NCBI RefSeq assembly: GCF_027580225.2
Contig: NC_073341.2
Coordinates: 9,644,001 to 9,708,000, forward strand
DNA: 64,000 nucleotides
Source: Misgurnus anguillicaudatus
Taxonomy: Eukaryota; Chordata; Actinopteri; Cypriniformes; Cobitidae
Direction of reading: 5' to 3'
The position numbers and the translations under genes are program-made. This document shows, piece by piece, positions 12,190 to 22,788 of this stretch (the first letter of the stretch is position 1; each line of letters opens with the position of its first letter). The notes under the pieces are model-generated. The model was not told where the DNA came from, searched no databases, and saw only the letters and a list, made by a program, of their open reading frames with translations.

Positions 12190-12494
12190 TAGGTCCGATT
12201 GCTCTGCGAGCGCTCGGTTTTAACGCGCCCCGAAGACACGGCCGAGCACTCAGTTTTAACGCGGCCCGATTGCGGAACCCCGAGTGAGAGGACGTAAGCT
12301 CCCCTCCAATCCTGTTCCTTATTTGGGCTTGTTTAATTGATTGATTTTATTGATTGGTTAATACTAAAATTGCTAAGCAACCATTATGCAACATTAACTG
12401 AAAATAAAACACACAAGGAAGAACAAGGATTTCATGTTTAATGCATTTTTTATTCACTTGAACACACATTCTCTCTCTCTCGTACACACAAACA

Positions 12495-12760
12495 GGTTTC
12501 CATGTTTTGTGGGGACATTCCATAGACGTAATGCATTTTATACCATACAAACTGTATATTTTATTCCCCTTACCTACCCCAGTCCCTAACCCCAACCATC
12601 ACAGAAACCCTTCTCCTACTTCACATTTACAAGAAACATCATTTTGTTTGATTTATAAGCTTGTTTCCTCATGGGGACACAAGGTCACAAAAATACTGGT
12701 ATTCCTATCTTTGTGGAGACACAACGTGATAATTACCAGGTGCACACACACACACAATCA
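12495..12760. repeat. Dispersed fish repeat ending in a CA microsatellite
   Basis: The sequence runs from GTTTCCATGTTTTGTGGGGAC through 'ccccttacctaccccag' and 'tcatggggacacaaggtc' to 'acaacgtgataattaccagg' and (CA)n. I recall this arrangement as a common fish dispersed repeat. It is diverged, with no coding content. Confidence 0.6.
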
Positions 12761-12814
12761 GTTCAAATACGAATTTTCCAAAAATCAACATTTTTAAATT
12801 TAAAACATTTTAAT

Positions 12815-14030
12815 TCATTGTCTGTCTATTGTCTGGATTCGGCCACCATCCCTGTCATATGCTAGCACCGACCACCTGGTGATGAGGAGCTCTATCTCCT
12901 TTTCTGTGTTATCTTTGGTCAGGGCATTCCGGCGGACTGCATCTGAAAAAAAAAACAAAGATAGAAGAGGTCAGCATGACCATGTGATGTTACTCATAAA
13001 ACAACCAAAACTTATTTTGGATGCAGGGCTCTACGCTTACATTTCTTTTTAGTTTAGGAGCACATTCAAAAATTTAGGAGCACATTCTGATCAATGACAA
13101 AATAACCTTCCCATTATAAGGAGATATTTGACTATAAAATTTTAACCTTATTAAATTTCAAATTCATAAATTGAGTTAGAATAATAAGAGGCAATCAGGA
13201 AGAATAAGTTACCAATCAAATGAAATCAGTAGCAACACAATTCATCTTTGCACTGCAGAGGTGGCATATAACAGAAATGTGGGATTTAGTTATATTTACA
13301 GACTGTTTAATGAGGCTCAGAAGTAGCATTAATGCATTTCAATTTATGATAATGTTATGATGTTAATGTTTTAAATAGAGTTTGAGTATAGAAATACAAT
13401 TATGATCAGTCTTAAAGAAAAAAAAATGACTAACTTTTAAGACTAGTCTTAAAGGTTTATGCAACCAGCCACTGATCGAGTCAGTCGCACTGTAGAGCCC
13501 TGGGATGTCACTACAGTGCCGTTTCCAGCACTGATACTCACCCAAAACCACACTTTTCAAAGTGAGCCCTTTGAATGCAGGCTTTCAGTTGACCCCACTT
13601 CAATTGATGAGTCTCGCCACGAAGAGTTCATTGTTTTTTTTCAGGACCCACCCCACGGTGTCTTTAAGAGTCTTGTCTCCGACCATTCCAGGAAAAACAG
13701 TCTGAAACAAAAAGACATGTACCTTATTAGTTATTTAAGGAATATAGCATGAGTGAAAATGAGGATTGACTTTTAGGAATGATCTGATTAAACCTTAATT
13801 TAACTCACCAAATTCTTCTTCTCATCTGGATTATTTAATGTCTCCTACAAACATTGTAGCTCCTCAATAGTTGAAAGTGGGAGCCCAAAATGTGTTGGGT
13901 CTGGGCTGAAGTCTGCAACTGCTGCTCTCTAATAAAATCGAGCTGGATGAGGATCTCCTTAGCAATAGGCTTTATGCCCAGCTGCACTACTTCCTGAATT
14001 TCAGCCAGCTCCTTGTTTCCTGTCTGCCAT
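12815..14030 (-). pseudogene. DUF4806-domain gene, pseudogenised but with intact splice sites
   Basis: Minus-strand exons are about 14030-13809, 13701-13542 and 12942-12815 (stop TGA 12817-12815). Acceptors (tttgtttcag, tttttttcag) and donors (GTGAGT) keep phase. The N-terminal exon reads KELAEIQEVVQLGIKPIAKE, then after one frameshift PLSTIEELQCL, a TAG, and ETLNNPDEKKNL. The middle exon has LKDTVGWVLKKNNELFVARL and KPAFKGLTLKSVVLG, with two in-frame TGA codons where the family has Trp and Gly. The last exon is clean: DAVRRNALTKDNTEKEIELL then RWSVLAYDRDGGR. Three stops and a frameshift make it dead. An inverted duplication (13961-14193) covers the start of the first listed exon. A further 73-bp exon-like piece (14365-14293, acceptor and GTAGG donor) may belong upstream. 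The paralogue on + at 764-2778 is distinct in sequence. Confidence 0.75.
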
Positions 14031-14193
14031 TACTGGACAAACTGATAAATCCAGGTGTGTCTGATTATTGTTGTTGTGACTACTAAGCTCAGGCACACCT
14101 GGATTAATCAGTCCGTCCAATAATGGCAGACAGGAAACAAGGAGCTGGCCGAAGTCCAGGAAGCAGTGCAGCTGGGCACAAAGCCCATTGCTG
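13961..14193. repeat. Inverted duplication (hairpin) overlapping a pseudogene exon
   Basis: AGCAATAGGCTTTATGCCCAG at the left mirrors CTGGGCACAAAGCCCATTGCT at the right. The arms of about 105 bp also pair through 'ctccttgtttcctgtctgcc' and 'ccaggtgtg', leaving a short TTG/GTTG loop near 14085. The left arm contains coding sequence of the DUF4806 pseudogene (KELAEIQEVVQLG), so part of an exon was copied in inverted orientation. Confidence 0.8.
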
Positions 14194-14411
14194 TAGAACA
14201 CAAGAAAAAGCAGGCATAGCAGATTACTAGCAAAACATTGTACGTAGATATGTCAGAGTAAACCGAGAGAGATCACTTTGTATAATTCCTACCTGTAGGC
14301 ACAGCCTCCTGAGAAGACCTGTGTTGTGTGTCATATACTTGTGTGCCATGTAAGGGTGGGGTGTGCTAAAAGAAAAGAAAAATATGTTTTAATCTCATCA
14401 CATATACCAAA

Positions 14412-15341
14412 TAGGAATAGGCAAAAAAAAGTGAATTTTTTTTTTAAAATGTGGTCAATTCAATATCAATTCTCATCGTTTTTCTGTATTTATTTTCATT
14501 ACATTACATCTGAAAAGCATTCCCGTTGAAGGAACTGTCAATGTCCCGATTGGGCCAGTGCTGCATGATCATAAAAGTTTACATTTTGCACGCATTTTTA
14601 AGCCTTGTCAATTTAAGCATTCAAGCGAAAGAGAACTTGCATGCGCTATGTGAGAAGAGCACACACTGGAAGCGCTTACAGCTGCGCGACAGCGTGCAAA
14701 TTACGAAATTAATTCTAGTTCTCTCCTTGCAAATTCACACATTTTTTAAAAAAATGCCGGCCTTTGCGAGTAAACAGACGGTTATGAGAAGAAGTAGAAA
14801 AAGAATGCATTCATTGCCTATCATAATTTGATCCGTGCATTAGTCTTAAAGTGGTAGTAACCTTCACCTGTCTGTGTTTTTAAATGTTAATCAAACTACA
14901 AAAGAGGAAGTCACTCCCTGCTTTTCACTGAATAACGATTTGTAACTTTGTGCAGATTAAATAAAGGTTAATCCTAATTAGTGAAGATATGCCGTGTTAT
15001 TTTACATTTGATTACTTTTTTCAATTTCTGTATCTGAAAAATACTGTTAGACCTACCTGAAATGCACAGATTTCTTCATTTGTATCTTTGTTCTATTGTA
15101 CTTATATTGCGTTGCTTATATTGTATACTGCAGGTGTTTTTAAATTTTCTGCCATTTTCTCACTCCCTCTAACTTCTGAGACATTGGCCGAATGGCCGTA
15201 TATGGCAGACAACTGGACAGTGACAACTACAGCAGCGGCGAGGAGGTCGTTTGACACACACAGAGGGATTTGATGGTTTTTAAAATATCGACAGTAGAGA
15301 TCGAAATATCGATACACGATCTATTTTTTTGCACAGCCCTA
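14412..15341. mobile_element. Decayed hAT element
   Basis: The right end AAATATCGATACACGATC ... GCACAGCCCTA and left end TAGGAATAGGCAAAAAAAA ... CAATATCAATTCTCATCG are typical hAT termini. The flanks on both sides contain a near-identical ~22-bp word beginning TTTTAATCTCATCACA, longer than a normal hAT duplication. No intact frame is seen. Confidence 0.6.
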
Positions 15342-16790
15342 GTTTTAATCTCATCACACATATCAGTCATCAGTCAGATCATCGTCAACAAGCTTACTGT
15401 CGTTCTTAATACCTTGCAGCAAATTAGACAACGATTTAACTGCTTTGTGTCTCAGATTAGATTTAAAATAATGCATTTGATCAGCCATTCTTACCTAAGA
15501 GCAGTGTTTATTTTAGAAGAGCAAAAGCAAGATTACCTGAGGAAAAAAGAAAAAAAGATTAGCATTGTACAAAACCATACATAATGTCTTATTATACTAA
15601 ACCATTACAATTTCCCTTTTTTAGTCCAAGCCCAACCCAATAACCATTATGACATTACCCAACTACCAGCATAACTGCACAGTGCATAAATTAGGGTCCA
15701 TCAAGACATGTTTAAGTTTACACACAAATCTATAATTGTGACATTCCATACACTGGTATATATTAATCCGCGAATCACATGCGAGCCGAACCGTGGTTCG
15801 GATCAACTGCGATTTGTCACAGCACTACCAGCTAACATTTTGTTCCACTTAATTTTTTTCCAAAGAACACTATGCTTGTAAATATTAATCACGTAAATTG
15901 CATTTAATAAAAATTGCGTCCCATTATTTAACATCCCAGCTAGTCAATGCTAGCTTCGTTCGCGCCATAAAAGTTGGAGCCACTTTCATATTATCCAAAA
16001 TTTGCACTAACTTACTTTTCTCAGACATGATAAATAATTTGATGTTGTCCTAATTAATAATTCTTAAATGAATTATGAATTCTTTATGTTTGTTTCATCT
16101 GGAAAAAAGTACATGAACATGTCAAAGGAACATGAACGAATCAATAATAACCAACATGTAATCAGCAACAGTTCGAAATAGAGTTAATATATGATGTGAC
16201 GGGAACTCGATTGAAACTATGCTTAGCGTGAATGTTGATGCTTTTTAAGCAAACTGAACACAAGACTTACCTCAAGTTTAACGTATGGCGTAGGATCGAA
16301 AAGGGAATGGATGATTTAGTCAGGCGTTGAGTTTTATCTCACCCGTTGTACAGACGTTACTCCAGTGATGAGCTGAGCGTGCTGACGCTTTCTGCAGTTA
16401 CCGTTGAAATCGGCTTCATACTGGCAAAAGGGTCTGAGCCGAGCACCCAGTTTAAAACAGCCGCCAACGTACGGGATTCATCTTAAAATGAATTTTTTAT
16501 ATTTATCAGCTTACCCCGAGGCCATCCAAGATGTATGTGATTTTGTTTCTTCAGTACAACACAAATGTAGAAACTCCAACCGTTTCAGTCTGTATGCATG
16601 TGAATAGTAACAAAATCTCAGACAGTAAAAACATGCACAGACAAATCCAAATTAAACCCTGCCGCTCGTGACGACACATTGATATCCTAAGAAACGAAAC
16701 GATCGGTTTGTGCGAGAAACCGAACAGTATTTATATAATTTTTTTACCTCTAATACAGTACTATGCGTAGTCAAATGAGCCCGTGCACAG
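15342..16790. other. No supported gene; possible minus-strand 5' exon near 16270-16340
   Basis: On the minus strand ...AACTTGAG|GTAAGTCTTG (donor at 16270) looks like a real donor. The sequence before it carries stops in the best frame, so at most it is a 5' UTR exon of the DUF4806 pseudogene. The rest is AT-rich without recognisable features. Confidence 0.35.
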
Positions 16791-16793
16791 CAC

Positions 16794-16970
16794 CTTCTTC
16801 TTTAGAGTTTTAATGGGGGGCTGCGAAGCAACCCCACAGGTGCATACCGCCACCCACGGTCTCGGGTGTCCCTGTATAGCCCTCAAGCCGTGCACCCGAT
16901 ACAGTAGATGGCAGTATGCAACCACGACGCCGCCTCGCAACCCGCCATTAAAACTCAAAAGAAGAAGAAG
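16794..16970. mobile_element. Palindromic MITE, about 177 bp
   Basis: CTTCTTCTTTAGAGTTTTAAT at the left and ATTAAAACTCAAAAGAAGAAG at the right are inverted. Pairing continues through GGGGGGCTGCGAAGC/GCCTCGCAACCCGCC and the inner CATACCGCC/GGCAGTATG, so nearly the whole unit can fold into one hairpin. Confidence 0.7.
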
Positions 16971-17925
16971 GCGCCGTACTAGAGGTATAAATTACATAAC
17001 ACAGTTCGGCCTCTCACAGAAACCGACCGTCTCGCGTCCTAGGACATCAACGAGCAGCAGGGTTCAATTTGGATTTGTCCGTGCATGCTTTGTTTTTTAC
17101 TGTCTTTTGTTATGGACAGACTAAAACGGTTGGAGTTAAAAATCTACATTTGTGTTAAAGAAAGTCGCCTACATTGAATGGCATCCATTAAAACCATCCT
17201 TGATTTAACATAAGCCGAGTCATTTCCAAAAGTGGTCCAGATCATACAGCCAGAGCTGGGTTACCAGTTACGGTGAACATGAATCGGCCCAGTGCTTACA
17301 GCCAGAACAAAAATGAATGTGCCAGAGCGAGCTGCGGGGCACAATCGGCTCGGTTAACACACGCCGATGCCGAGTCTGAGCCGCACCTGCCGCAGGGCAG
17401 CCGAGCTCGGGCCGATTATACATGCTAGCTGGGTAGCTACTGAGAAACTATTTGATTTAGAAAGCAGCTAAGCTACCGCCAAGCTACTGAAAAATGTAGT
17501 TAAACTACTAGCTTCGCTACTTGTAGTGAAGCTACTGCCCAGCACTGATTATAATAACATTAATAATTAAATTCACAAACGAGGACTATAAATCTTCATG
17601 CTTTTTTAAATAATACCTTTATTTTTTTTACAAAATATAATTAAGTGGTCTTCGCGCGTGATATAAAAGTTATTGACATTCGCACGGCGCACGAGGCAGA
17701 CCCTTGGCGTGGAGATTTGCACTTTTCCAATATTTTTCTCAATGAATCCCACTCCCAGGTTTTTAAGTGGATCACACCAAGGGAATCAAAAACCATTATT
17801 AAAGTATTAAACTTTGTTATTTAATAATATAACGTAATTCAGAAGCAGAATAGTCTCTTACGAAAATGAACCATGTTTTTTTGTGGTTAAAGTGTAGTGA
17901 TTTTTTTTGGTGTATTGACTACTAT
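16971..17925. other. No gene; GC-rich repeat remnants then AT-rich sequence
   Basis: 17270-17430 has several copies of GGC(T/C)CGG/CCGAGC-type words ending in 'catgctagctgggta', probably a diverged repeat end. The remainder shows no exon, RNA gene or clear repeat border. Confidence 0.4.
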
Positions 17926-18477
17926 TAGCCTAGAAATCTAGACGCACCCTAGCGGCCGCAAAATATATTTGCTGCCAGGGTTTAACAGCTCCAAAAACCA
18001 AAATTTGGTCAGGCCAATCACATCGTGTGTAGCGTCTGTGGGGCGGGCTTAACATGATGACGACAGAGCTGCCTGCGACGGTTCCTACTTGAAAACAAAG
18101 AATGGCTGCTGCTGCTGCTGGCGAACAGCTTTCTTTTGAAGCGGCTTTGGCCGCGACTCTGGAGGACTTAGACTTATGTTTTTCTTTGAGAGAAGAGCAA
18201 ATAACCCTACTGAAGTCCCTTTTAAGCAAGAAAGATGTGTTTGGAGTTTTGCCGAATGGTTACGGTAAAAGTTTGATATACCAATTAGCTCCACTGGTGG
18301 GGAAACGCAGGGGACTCATACGTCACCTTCTTCGTTGCTCTGATTGGTCATAGCGCTATCCTATTGCGTGCAGAGGCATTTTGAGGGACAACCTTATATC
18401 CCGCCCTTTGCATTGAGCCGTTTGTGTGAAGAGTTGCCAGACCTTACATCTTGATGTAGGTCTGGCTAACCAGGCTA
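17926..18477 (+). mobile_element. 552-bp DNA element carrying a RecQ-like helicase exon
   Basis: The ends TAGCCTAGAAATCTAGAC and, inverted, TAGCCTGGTTAGCCAGAC match at most positions. The flanks GACTACTAT (17917-17925) and GACCACTAT (18478-18486) form a 9-bp target duplication with one mismatch. Near the right end GCCAGACC and GGTCTGGC (18436-18466) form a hairpin. The element contains an ATG-initiated helicase exon (18102-18353) that appears to run into its right terminal region just after a GTGGGG donor-like site. This looks like an internally deleted copy of a larger element that encodes the helicase. Confidence 0.6.
18102..18353 (+). pseudogene. First exon of a RecQ-like (SF2) DNA helicase, truncated
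   Basis: The 83-residue frame starts at an ATG followed by an alanine run. It contains FSLREEQITLLKSLL (like the RecQ motif 0 Arg/Gln region) and GVLPNGYGKSLIYQLAPL, a Walker A loop with GKS. RecQ-family helicases read LPTGxGKS at this point. After LAPL a GTGGGG donor-like site is followed by unrelated residues and a stop, so only the N-terminal ~65 residues are helicase. Motifs Ia-VI (DEAH and others) are absent, so it cannot be an active helicase. It lies wholly inside the 552-bp element with a 9-bp target duplication, so it is probably element-borne rather than a cellular gene fragment. Confidence 0.65.
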
Positions 18478-18486
18478 GACCACTAT

Positions 18487-18620
18487 AGTTTTACTACAGA
18501 AACCATGGTTATTGAAAACCATGGTTTACAAAACTATGCTTATTTTGGTAACCATGGTTTTACTACAGTAATCATGTGTTTTTTTAACTGTAGTAAAACC
18601 ATGGTAAACCACCAAATGAC
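18487..18620. repeat. ACCATGGTTTTAC-type hairpin repeat
   Basis: Multiple copies of AACCATGGTT and AGTTTTACTACAG/CTGTAGTAAAAC occur in both orientations and can fold. This word set is, from recall, very common in cyprinid genomes and is one reason for the suggested taxonomic group. The 552-bp helicase element is inserted at its left edge. Confidence 0.65.
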
Positions 18621-18913
18621 ACGTGTACACATGTGCACTGAACTTAAAACATTTGTGTATGCAACAGCGTCCACTGCATGGATTATCTCATAATGTTTAA
18701 AATGGACATTTTTAAACAACACTGAATAAAAAATGTAATATTAATGATAATATTTCATGAAACGTAAGGGGCCATATGACAACAATGTTCATTTCACACA
18801 GATAGTAGAAAAACAAGGCATTCTGCCATGACAAATCCTTCAAAATGTCTACTGTATAGTAATTGAACATTTCATTCTGAAAATAATCATTTAATGTTTG
18901 TTGCCAGTGATCA

Positions 18914-20373
18914 ATGGAAGAGCCACTGCCCCCTCGAGAGTCCGGTCAGTTTGTATCCGAGCGAAGTCGTGACGTGTTCGTGAATGAAGATGGAGCTAAA
19001 CGCTTGGCACAGACGATCTACGAGCTCCGGCAGAGTGAAGACTTCACAGTCGGCTTCTGGAAGAAGAACAACCCACTGGCACCTCCACCAGATTCGGATG
19101 AGGCCATCAACTGGGTGTTCGTAACCGACACAATGAACTTTTCCTTCTGGCCTGATAAAGAAGAAGAACAATGTGAGGTCAACTGCCGGGGAAGCACCTA
19201 TAGAGGTTACATGTCTCTCTGTGCTGCTATCACCCGGGCTATGGATGAAGGTGACCCAATTTATATATTGTCTGTCATTGTTGTAAAAGACTTTGGCAGA
19301 TGTATCATGTTCATCAATTAGTTCCTACTTACTGTTATTTTATTTGACATAATATACAAACCTGTTAAACTGATCTTTATTTAGGAGTGCCCATCACAAG
19401 CCCCTCCTACTTTTCACAAATCACTGAGGCTGAATTAGCGCACGTTCTGCGTTCAGACAGCGCTACCCCTATGCCCATGCTGAAGGAGCGTCACCGGGTG
19501 CTAACAGAGGCCGGACAAGTGCTCATCGATCATGGTGGTTCCTTTCGGAAATTCATTAGTCGCTGCGAAAACGATGCTGAGAAGATGGTGAAGTATGTTG
19601 TGCAACACATTCCCTCATACAGAGACGAGGCCATCTATGAGGTAAAAATATTCACATGATTGGTCTTTTCAAAAATGTCTTTTGGGACGGTTTAAAGCTA
19701 CATTCTTTGGTGCTTACGTACGTTGTCTGCTTGTCATAATATTTTAATTTACTAGGGTAAGCGGATCTCATTTTACAAGAGGGCTCAGATCCTTGTGGCG
19801 GATTTCTGGGGCATCATGGAGGCCCGAGGGGAGGGCAACATTCCTAACCTTGACTACCTTACCATGTTTGCTGACTACAGAGTACCACAAGCACTTGTCT
19901 ATCTTGGAGCTCTATGCTACTCGGATGAGCTTATGAAGGCATTGAAAAGTGGTTTGTTGTACCTTTTATTGCATCTAGTCTGAACTTGTCTGGAGCTGGA
20001 GATAGGCCGATAAACTTATAGGAATGCCTGGAAACATTGTTAGTGCCATTCCTTTTAGTAATTGCTGATTATGTTACTGTGACTGAATAAAGAGACTTAC
20101 ATTAGTATTGTATTTTAAAATCCTGACACGTTTTTGTTTACAGGCGAATTGTTGAGCTCAGGGGAAAGGCGAGAGGTGGAGATCAGGGGTTGCTCTATCT
20201 GGTGTGTGGAGAGAATCCGGGAACATCTGTGGAATCTTGTGGAACAGAGAGATGGGAAGAGCTCTCACATCAACTCGGCTCTTATTGACTTTTACCTGTG
20301 GCCGTATGCTAAAAAACACCATAAAGAAATGGCACACATACCAATACATCACACACGATGCATCTACTATTGA
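18914..20373 (+). CDS. qng1: Queuosine 5'-phosphate N-glycosylase/hydrolase (DUF2419, C9orf64 family)
   Basis: Four exons, 18914-19250, 19385-19641, 19756-19951 and 20144-20373, join with canonical GT-AG introns in phases 1, 0 and 1 to give 339 residues, close to the 341 of human C9orf64. The family releases queuine from queuosine monophosphate, salvaging it for tRNA wobble-base modification. The N-terminus [22 protein letters not shown] (72-79), [11 protein letters not shown] in exon 2, [14 protein letters not shown] (204-217), [10 protein letters not shown] and the C-terminal [14 protein letters not shown] are all family landmarks. No stop or frameshift is present, and the acceptors have normal pyrimidine tracts. 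ATG at 18914 is the first in frame with the conserved N-terminus. AATAAA follows 52 bp after the stop. Introns are short (114-192 bp) and free of transposons, unlike everything around it, which suggests purifying selection. I have no doubt about the family; catalytic residues are not assigned. Confidence 0.94.
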
Positions 20374-20424
20374 CAGCGTCCCTTATTGTATCCTGCTGTT
20401 TTTGTTATGCCGTTTATACTTCTA

Positions 20425-20430
20425 AATAAA
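20425..20430 (+). promoter_or_regulatory. Poly(A) signal of qng1
   Basis: AATAAA lies 52 bp after the qng1 stop codon, within a 3' UTR that shows no other features. It is the only canonical signal in the first 100 bp downstream. Confidence 0.7.
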
Positions 20431-20519
20431 GTTAGAAACAACTGCTGGTATGAATATCATTTTTACAAAAGGGAGGAAAATAAAACTTTTCTCAATAATT
20501 CAACTTTACACCTCCTTTA

Positions 20520-21235
20520 GAGAAAAGTGTAACAAGTGGTTGCTAATGGTATTGTAAAGGAATACACTAAAATTTCTATGATGATTTGTATTAATTTATT
20601 TCTCAATAGTATTACAACTTTAATCTGAATGTCACAGGTAAATCTTAGCTTTCATGGTAGTTTGTATAGAATTCCTTTTACTTTGAAAGATCTGACGTAA
20701 TTTATAAACAATTAAATTAAAACACATCATTTTCAGCACAGTTTTGTTCATTGTTGGTTCAAAATAGCAGCATAGACAGAATAGGCTTCAATAAGAAATC
20801 AGTAAGTTGATTTCTGGGTTAATTTTGTGAACAATATTGATAATGATTTCAATACTTCCACTGAACATTTTAGGAAGTTTGGTTTTGCTTTGTGTATAGT
20901 GAACATTTCTGTTTATTCAACAAAATACTTTATAGCAAAGGTCTGGGATCAATCAGTATCCAATTGTGCATGAAAAACAAATAGAGAGGGAGTGGTCAGG
21001 CAGGGCAGTGTTCATATCTCAGGTCATAGGGTCAGTCTCATATCATCATTAAATTATTTTCACAAACTTATTTTACTTCAGATTATTAAGCCACCAGAAT
21101 CATTTTAGATTTGGTATTTTAATAAAAAATATTAATTTGTGTTCAACTGAATGTATTTTCTTATATAATTATCTATACTTATGGAGCTATCTGGAAGCTA
21201 CCTGTCTAAAGTAACTGCACATTTACTGTACTGTA
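20520..21235. other. No gene seen; AT-rich intergenic sequence
   Basis: No exon-like frame with splice sites, no RNA gene and no clear repeat termini were found on either strand. Confidence 0.5.
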
Positions 21236-21345
21236 TGAATTTGGCAGACACTTTTGTACAAAGTGACTACAAGGTATACATTTTGGGATTGAACCCACAA
21301 CCATCAGTGCAAGCCTAGTAACGCAATGCTCTACCATGCAGAATC
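21236..21345 (-). repeat. Fragment of a tRNA-derived SINE-like repeat
   Basis: It runs from TTTGGCAGACACTTTTGTAC through GGGATTGAACCCACAACC to AACGCAATGCTCTACCA. The last part is the complement of tRNA-like A- and B-box text. A sister copy lies at 27801-27945. It is diverged and cannot fold as a tRNA. Confidence 0.6.
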
Positions 21346-21380
21346 ACTGACGTGTACATTTCCAAAATGTGAACCGATTG

Positions 21381-22788
21381 GCATCTCCGTAAATTACAAT
21401 GTCAGGGAAAAGTTCATTTATCTCAGTAATTGTGCTTTTAACACATTATGTGTCATTTTCTGTTGAATTTTATAAGTAACACAAAATAAGTTGTTTCAAT
21501 AATAACACAGAAATGGGTGGATTCTGGGATAACGCATTTAGTGTGCTGTCCCAGAATCAACACTATTGTGTTGTTTTTAAGTACCAAGTCTTTTTTCTTT
21601 TAATTGTGATGATTGTGGCTCACATTTAACAAAACCACACCAATCTCATTCTCAACTAATTAGAATATTTCATAAGACCAATAAAAAAACATTTTTAGTG
21701 AATTGGAAAAGTATGGAAAGTATGTTAATTTACTGTATACTAATGAAGGTGATGTGGCACTGCTGAGGTGGTATGGACACCCAGGTTTCTTTGAAAGTGG
21801 CCTTCAGCTCATCTGCATGTTTCGGTCTCTTGTGTCCTATTTTCCTCTTGACAATACATCGATTCTCTATGGGGTTTAGGTCTGGTGAGTTTGCTGGTCA
21901 GTCAAGCACACATAAACAATGGCAATTTAACCAACTTTTGGTGCTTTTGGCAGTGTGGGCAGGTGCCAAATCCTGCTGGAAAATGAAATCAGCTGGTCAG
22001 CAGAAGGAAGCATGAAGTGCTCTGATATTTCTTTTTGGTAAACGGGTGCAGTGTCTTTGGTTTTCAGAAAATACAGTGGACCAATACTAGCAGACGACAT
22101 TGCACCCCAAAACATCACAGACTGTGGAAACTTAACACTGGACTTTAAGCAACTTGGCCTGTGAGCTTCTCCGCCCTTCCTTCAGATTCTAGGACCTTGG
22201 TTTCCAAATGAAATACAAAACTTGCTCTCATCTGAAAAGAGGACTTTGGACCACTGGGCAACATTCCAGTTCTTCTTCTTTTTAGCCCAGGTAGCCTCTG
22301 ACGTTGTCTGTGGTTCATGGGTGGCTTTACAAGAGGATTACGACAACTGTAGCCAAATTCCTTGACATGTCTGGGTGTGGTGGCTATTCCTTGTGAAGTT
22401 CACTCAAATTCTTGAATCGATTTTGCTTGACAAACCACTCAAAGCTGCGGTTCTCTCGGTTGGTTGTGCATCTTTTTCTTCCACACTATTACCTTCCACT
22501 AACATGCTTGGATACAGCACTCTGTGAACAGACAACTTCTTTGGCAATGAATGTTTGTGGCTTACCCTCCTTATGAAGGGTAAAGGGTTTCAATGATTGT
22601 CTTCTGGACAACTGTCTTCCCCATGATTGTGTAGCTTAGTAAACCAAACTGCGACAATTTTTGGAGGCTCGGGAAACATATGCAGTTGTTTACCTGATTG
22701 GCATTGAGATTTTTTGAGGATGTGAACCAGAATCATCACAAGTACTTCTCTTAAAGTACTTCAGTCCGTGTGCATTTAATTTATTTTA
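21381..22788 (-). mobile_element. Decayed Tc1-like transposon
   Basis: On the minus strand the sequence encodes scattered Tc1 transposase blocks: MMFWGAMSSASIGPLYFLKT (21927-22118), FCISFGNQGP, the SSKVLF block, and a C-terminal PDLNPIENR-like region near 21850-21890. Frameshifts and stops separate them. The left end (GCATCTCCGTAAATTACAATG) matches the Tc1 terminal repeat as I recall it, but the copy is interrupted by a MITE at 21435-21578. The right end is cut by the next repeat at 22787. It is not functional. Confidence 0.75.
21435..21578. mobile_element. TGTGTTA-rich MITE inside the Tc1 terminal region
   Basis: It shares long words with 8668-8927 in opposite orientation (ACACAAAATAAGTTGTTTC, ATGGGTGGATTC, CAGAATCAACAC). 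It divides the Tc1 left terminal sequence between AGTAATTGTG and CAAGTCTTT. The exact ends are not resolved. Confidence 0.5.

Noticed and set aside
16270..16380. First coding exon of the minus-strand DUF4806 gene
   Set aside because: The donor is good but the best frame is closed by a stop just upstream and there is no matching downstream exon before the pseudogene.
18505..18722. Overlapping plus- and minus-strand frames near 18.6 kb
   Set aside because: They fall in the palindromic ACCATGGTTTTAC repeat and show no protein family.
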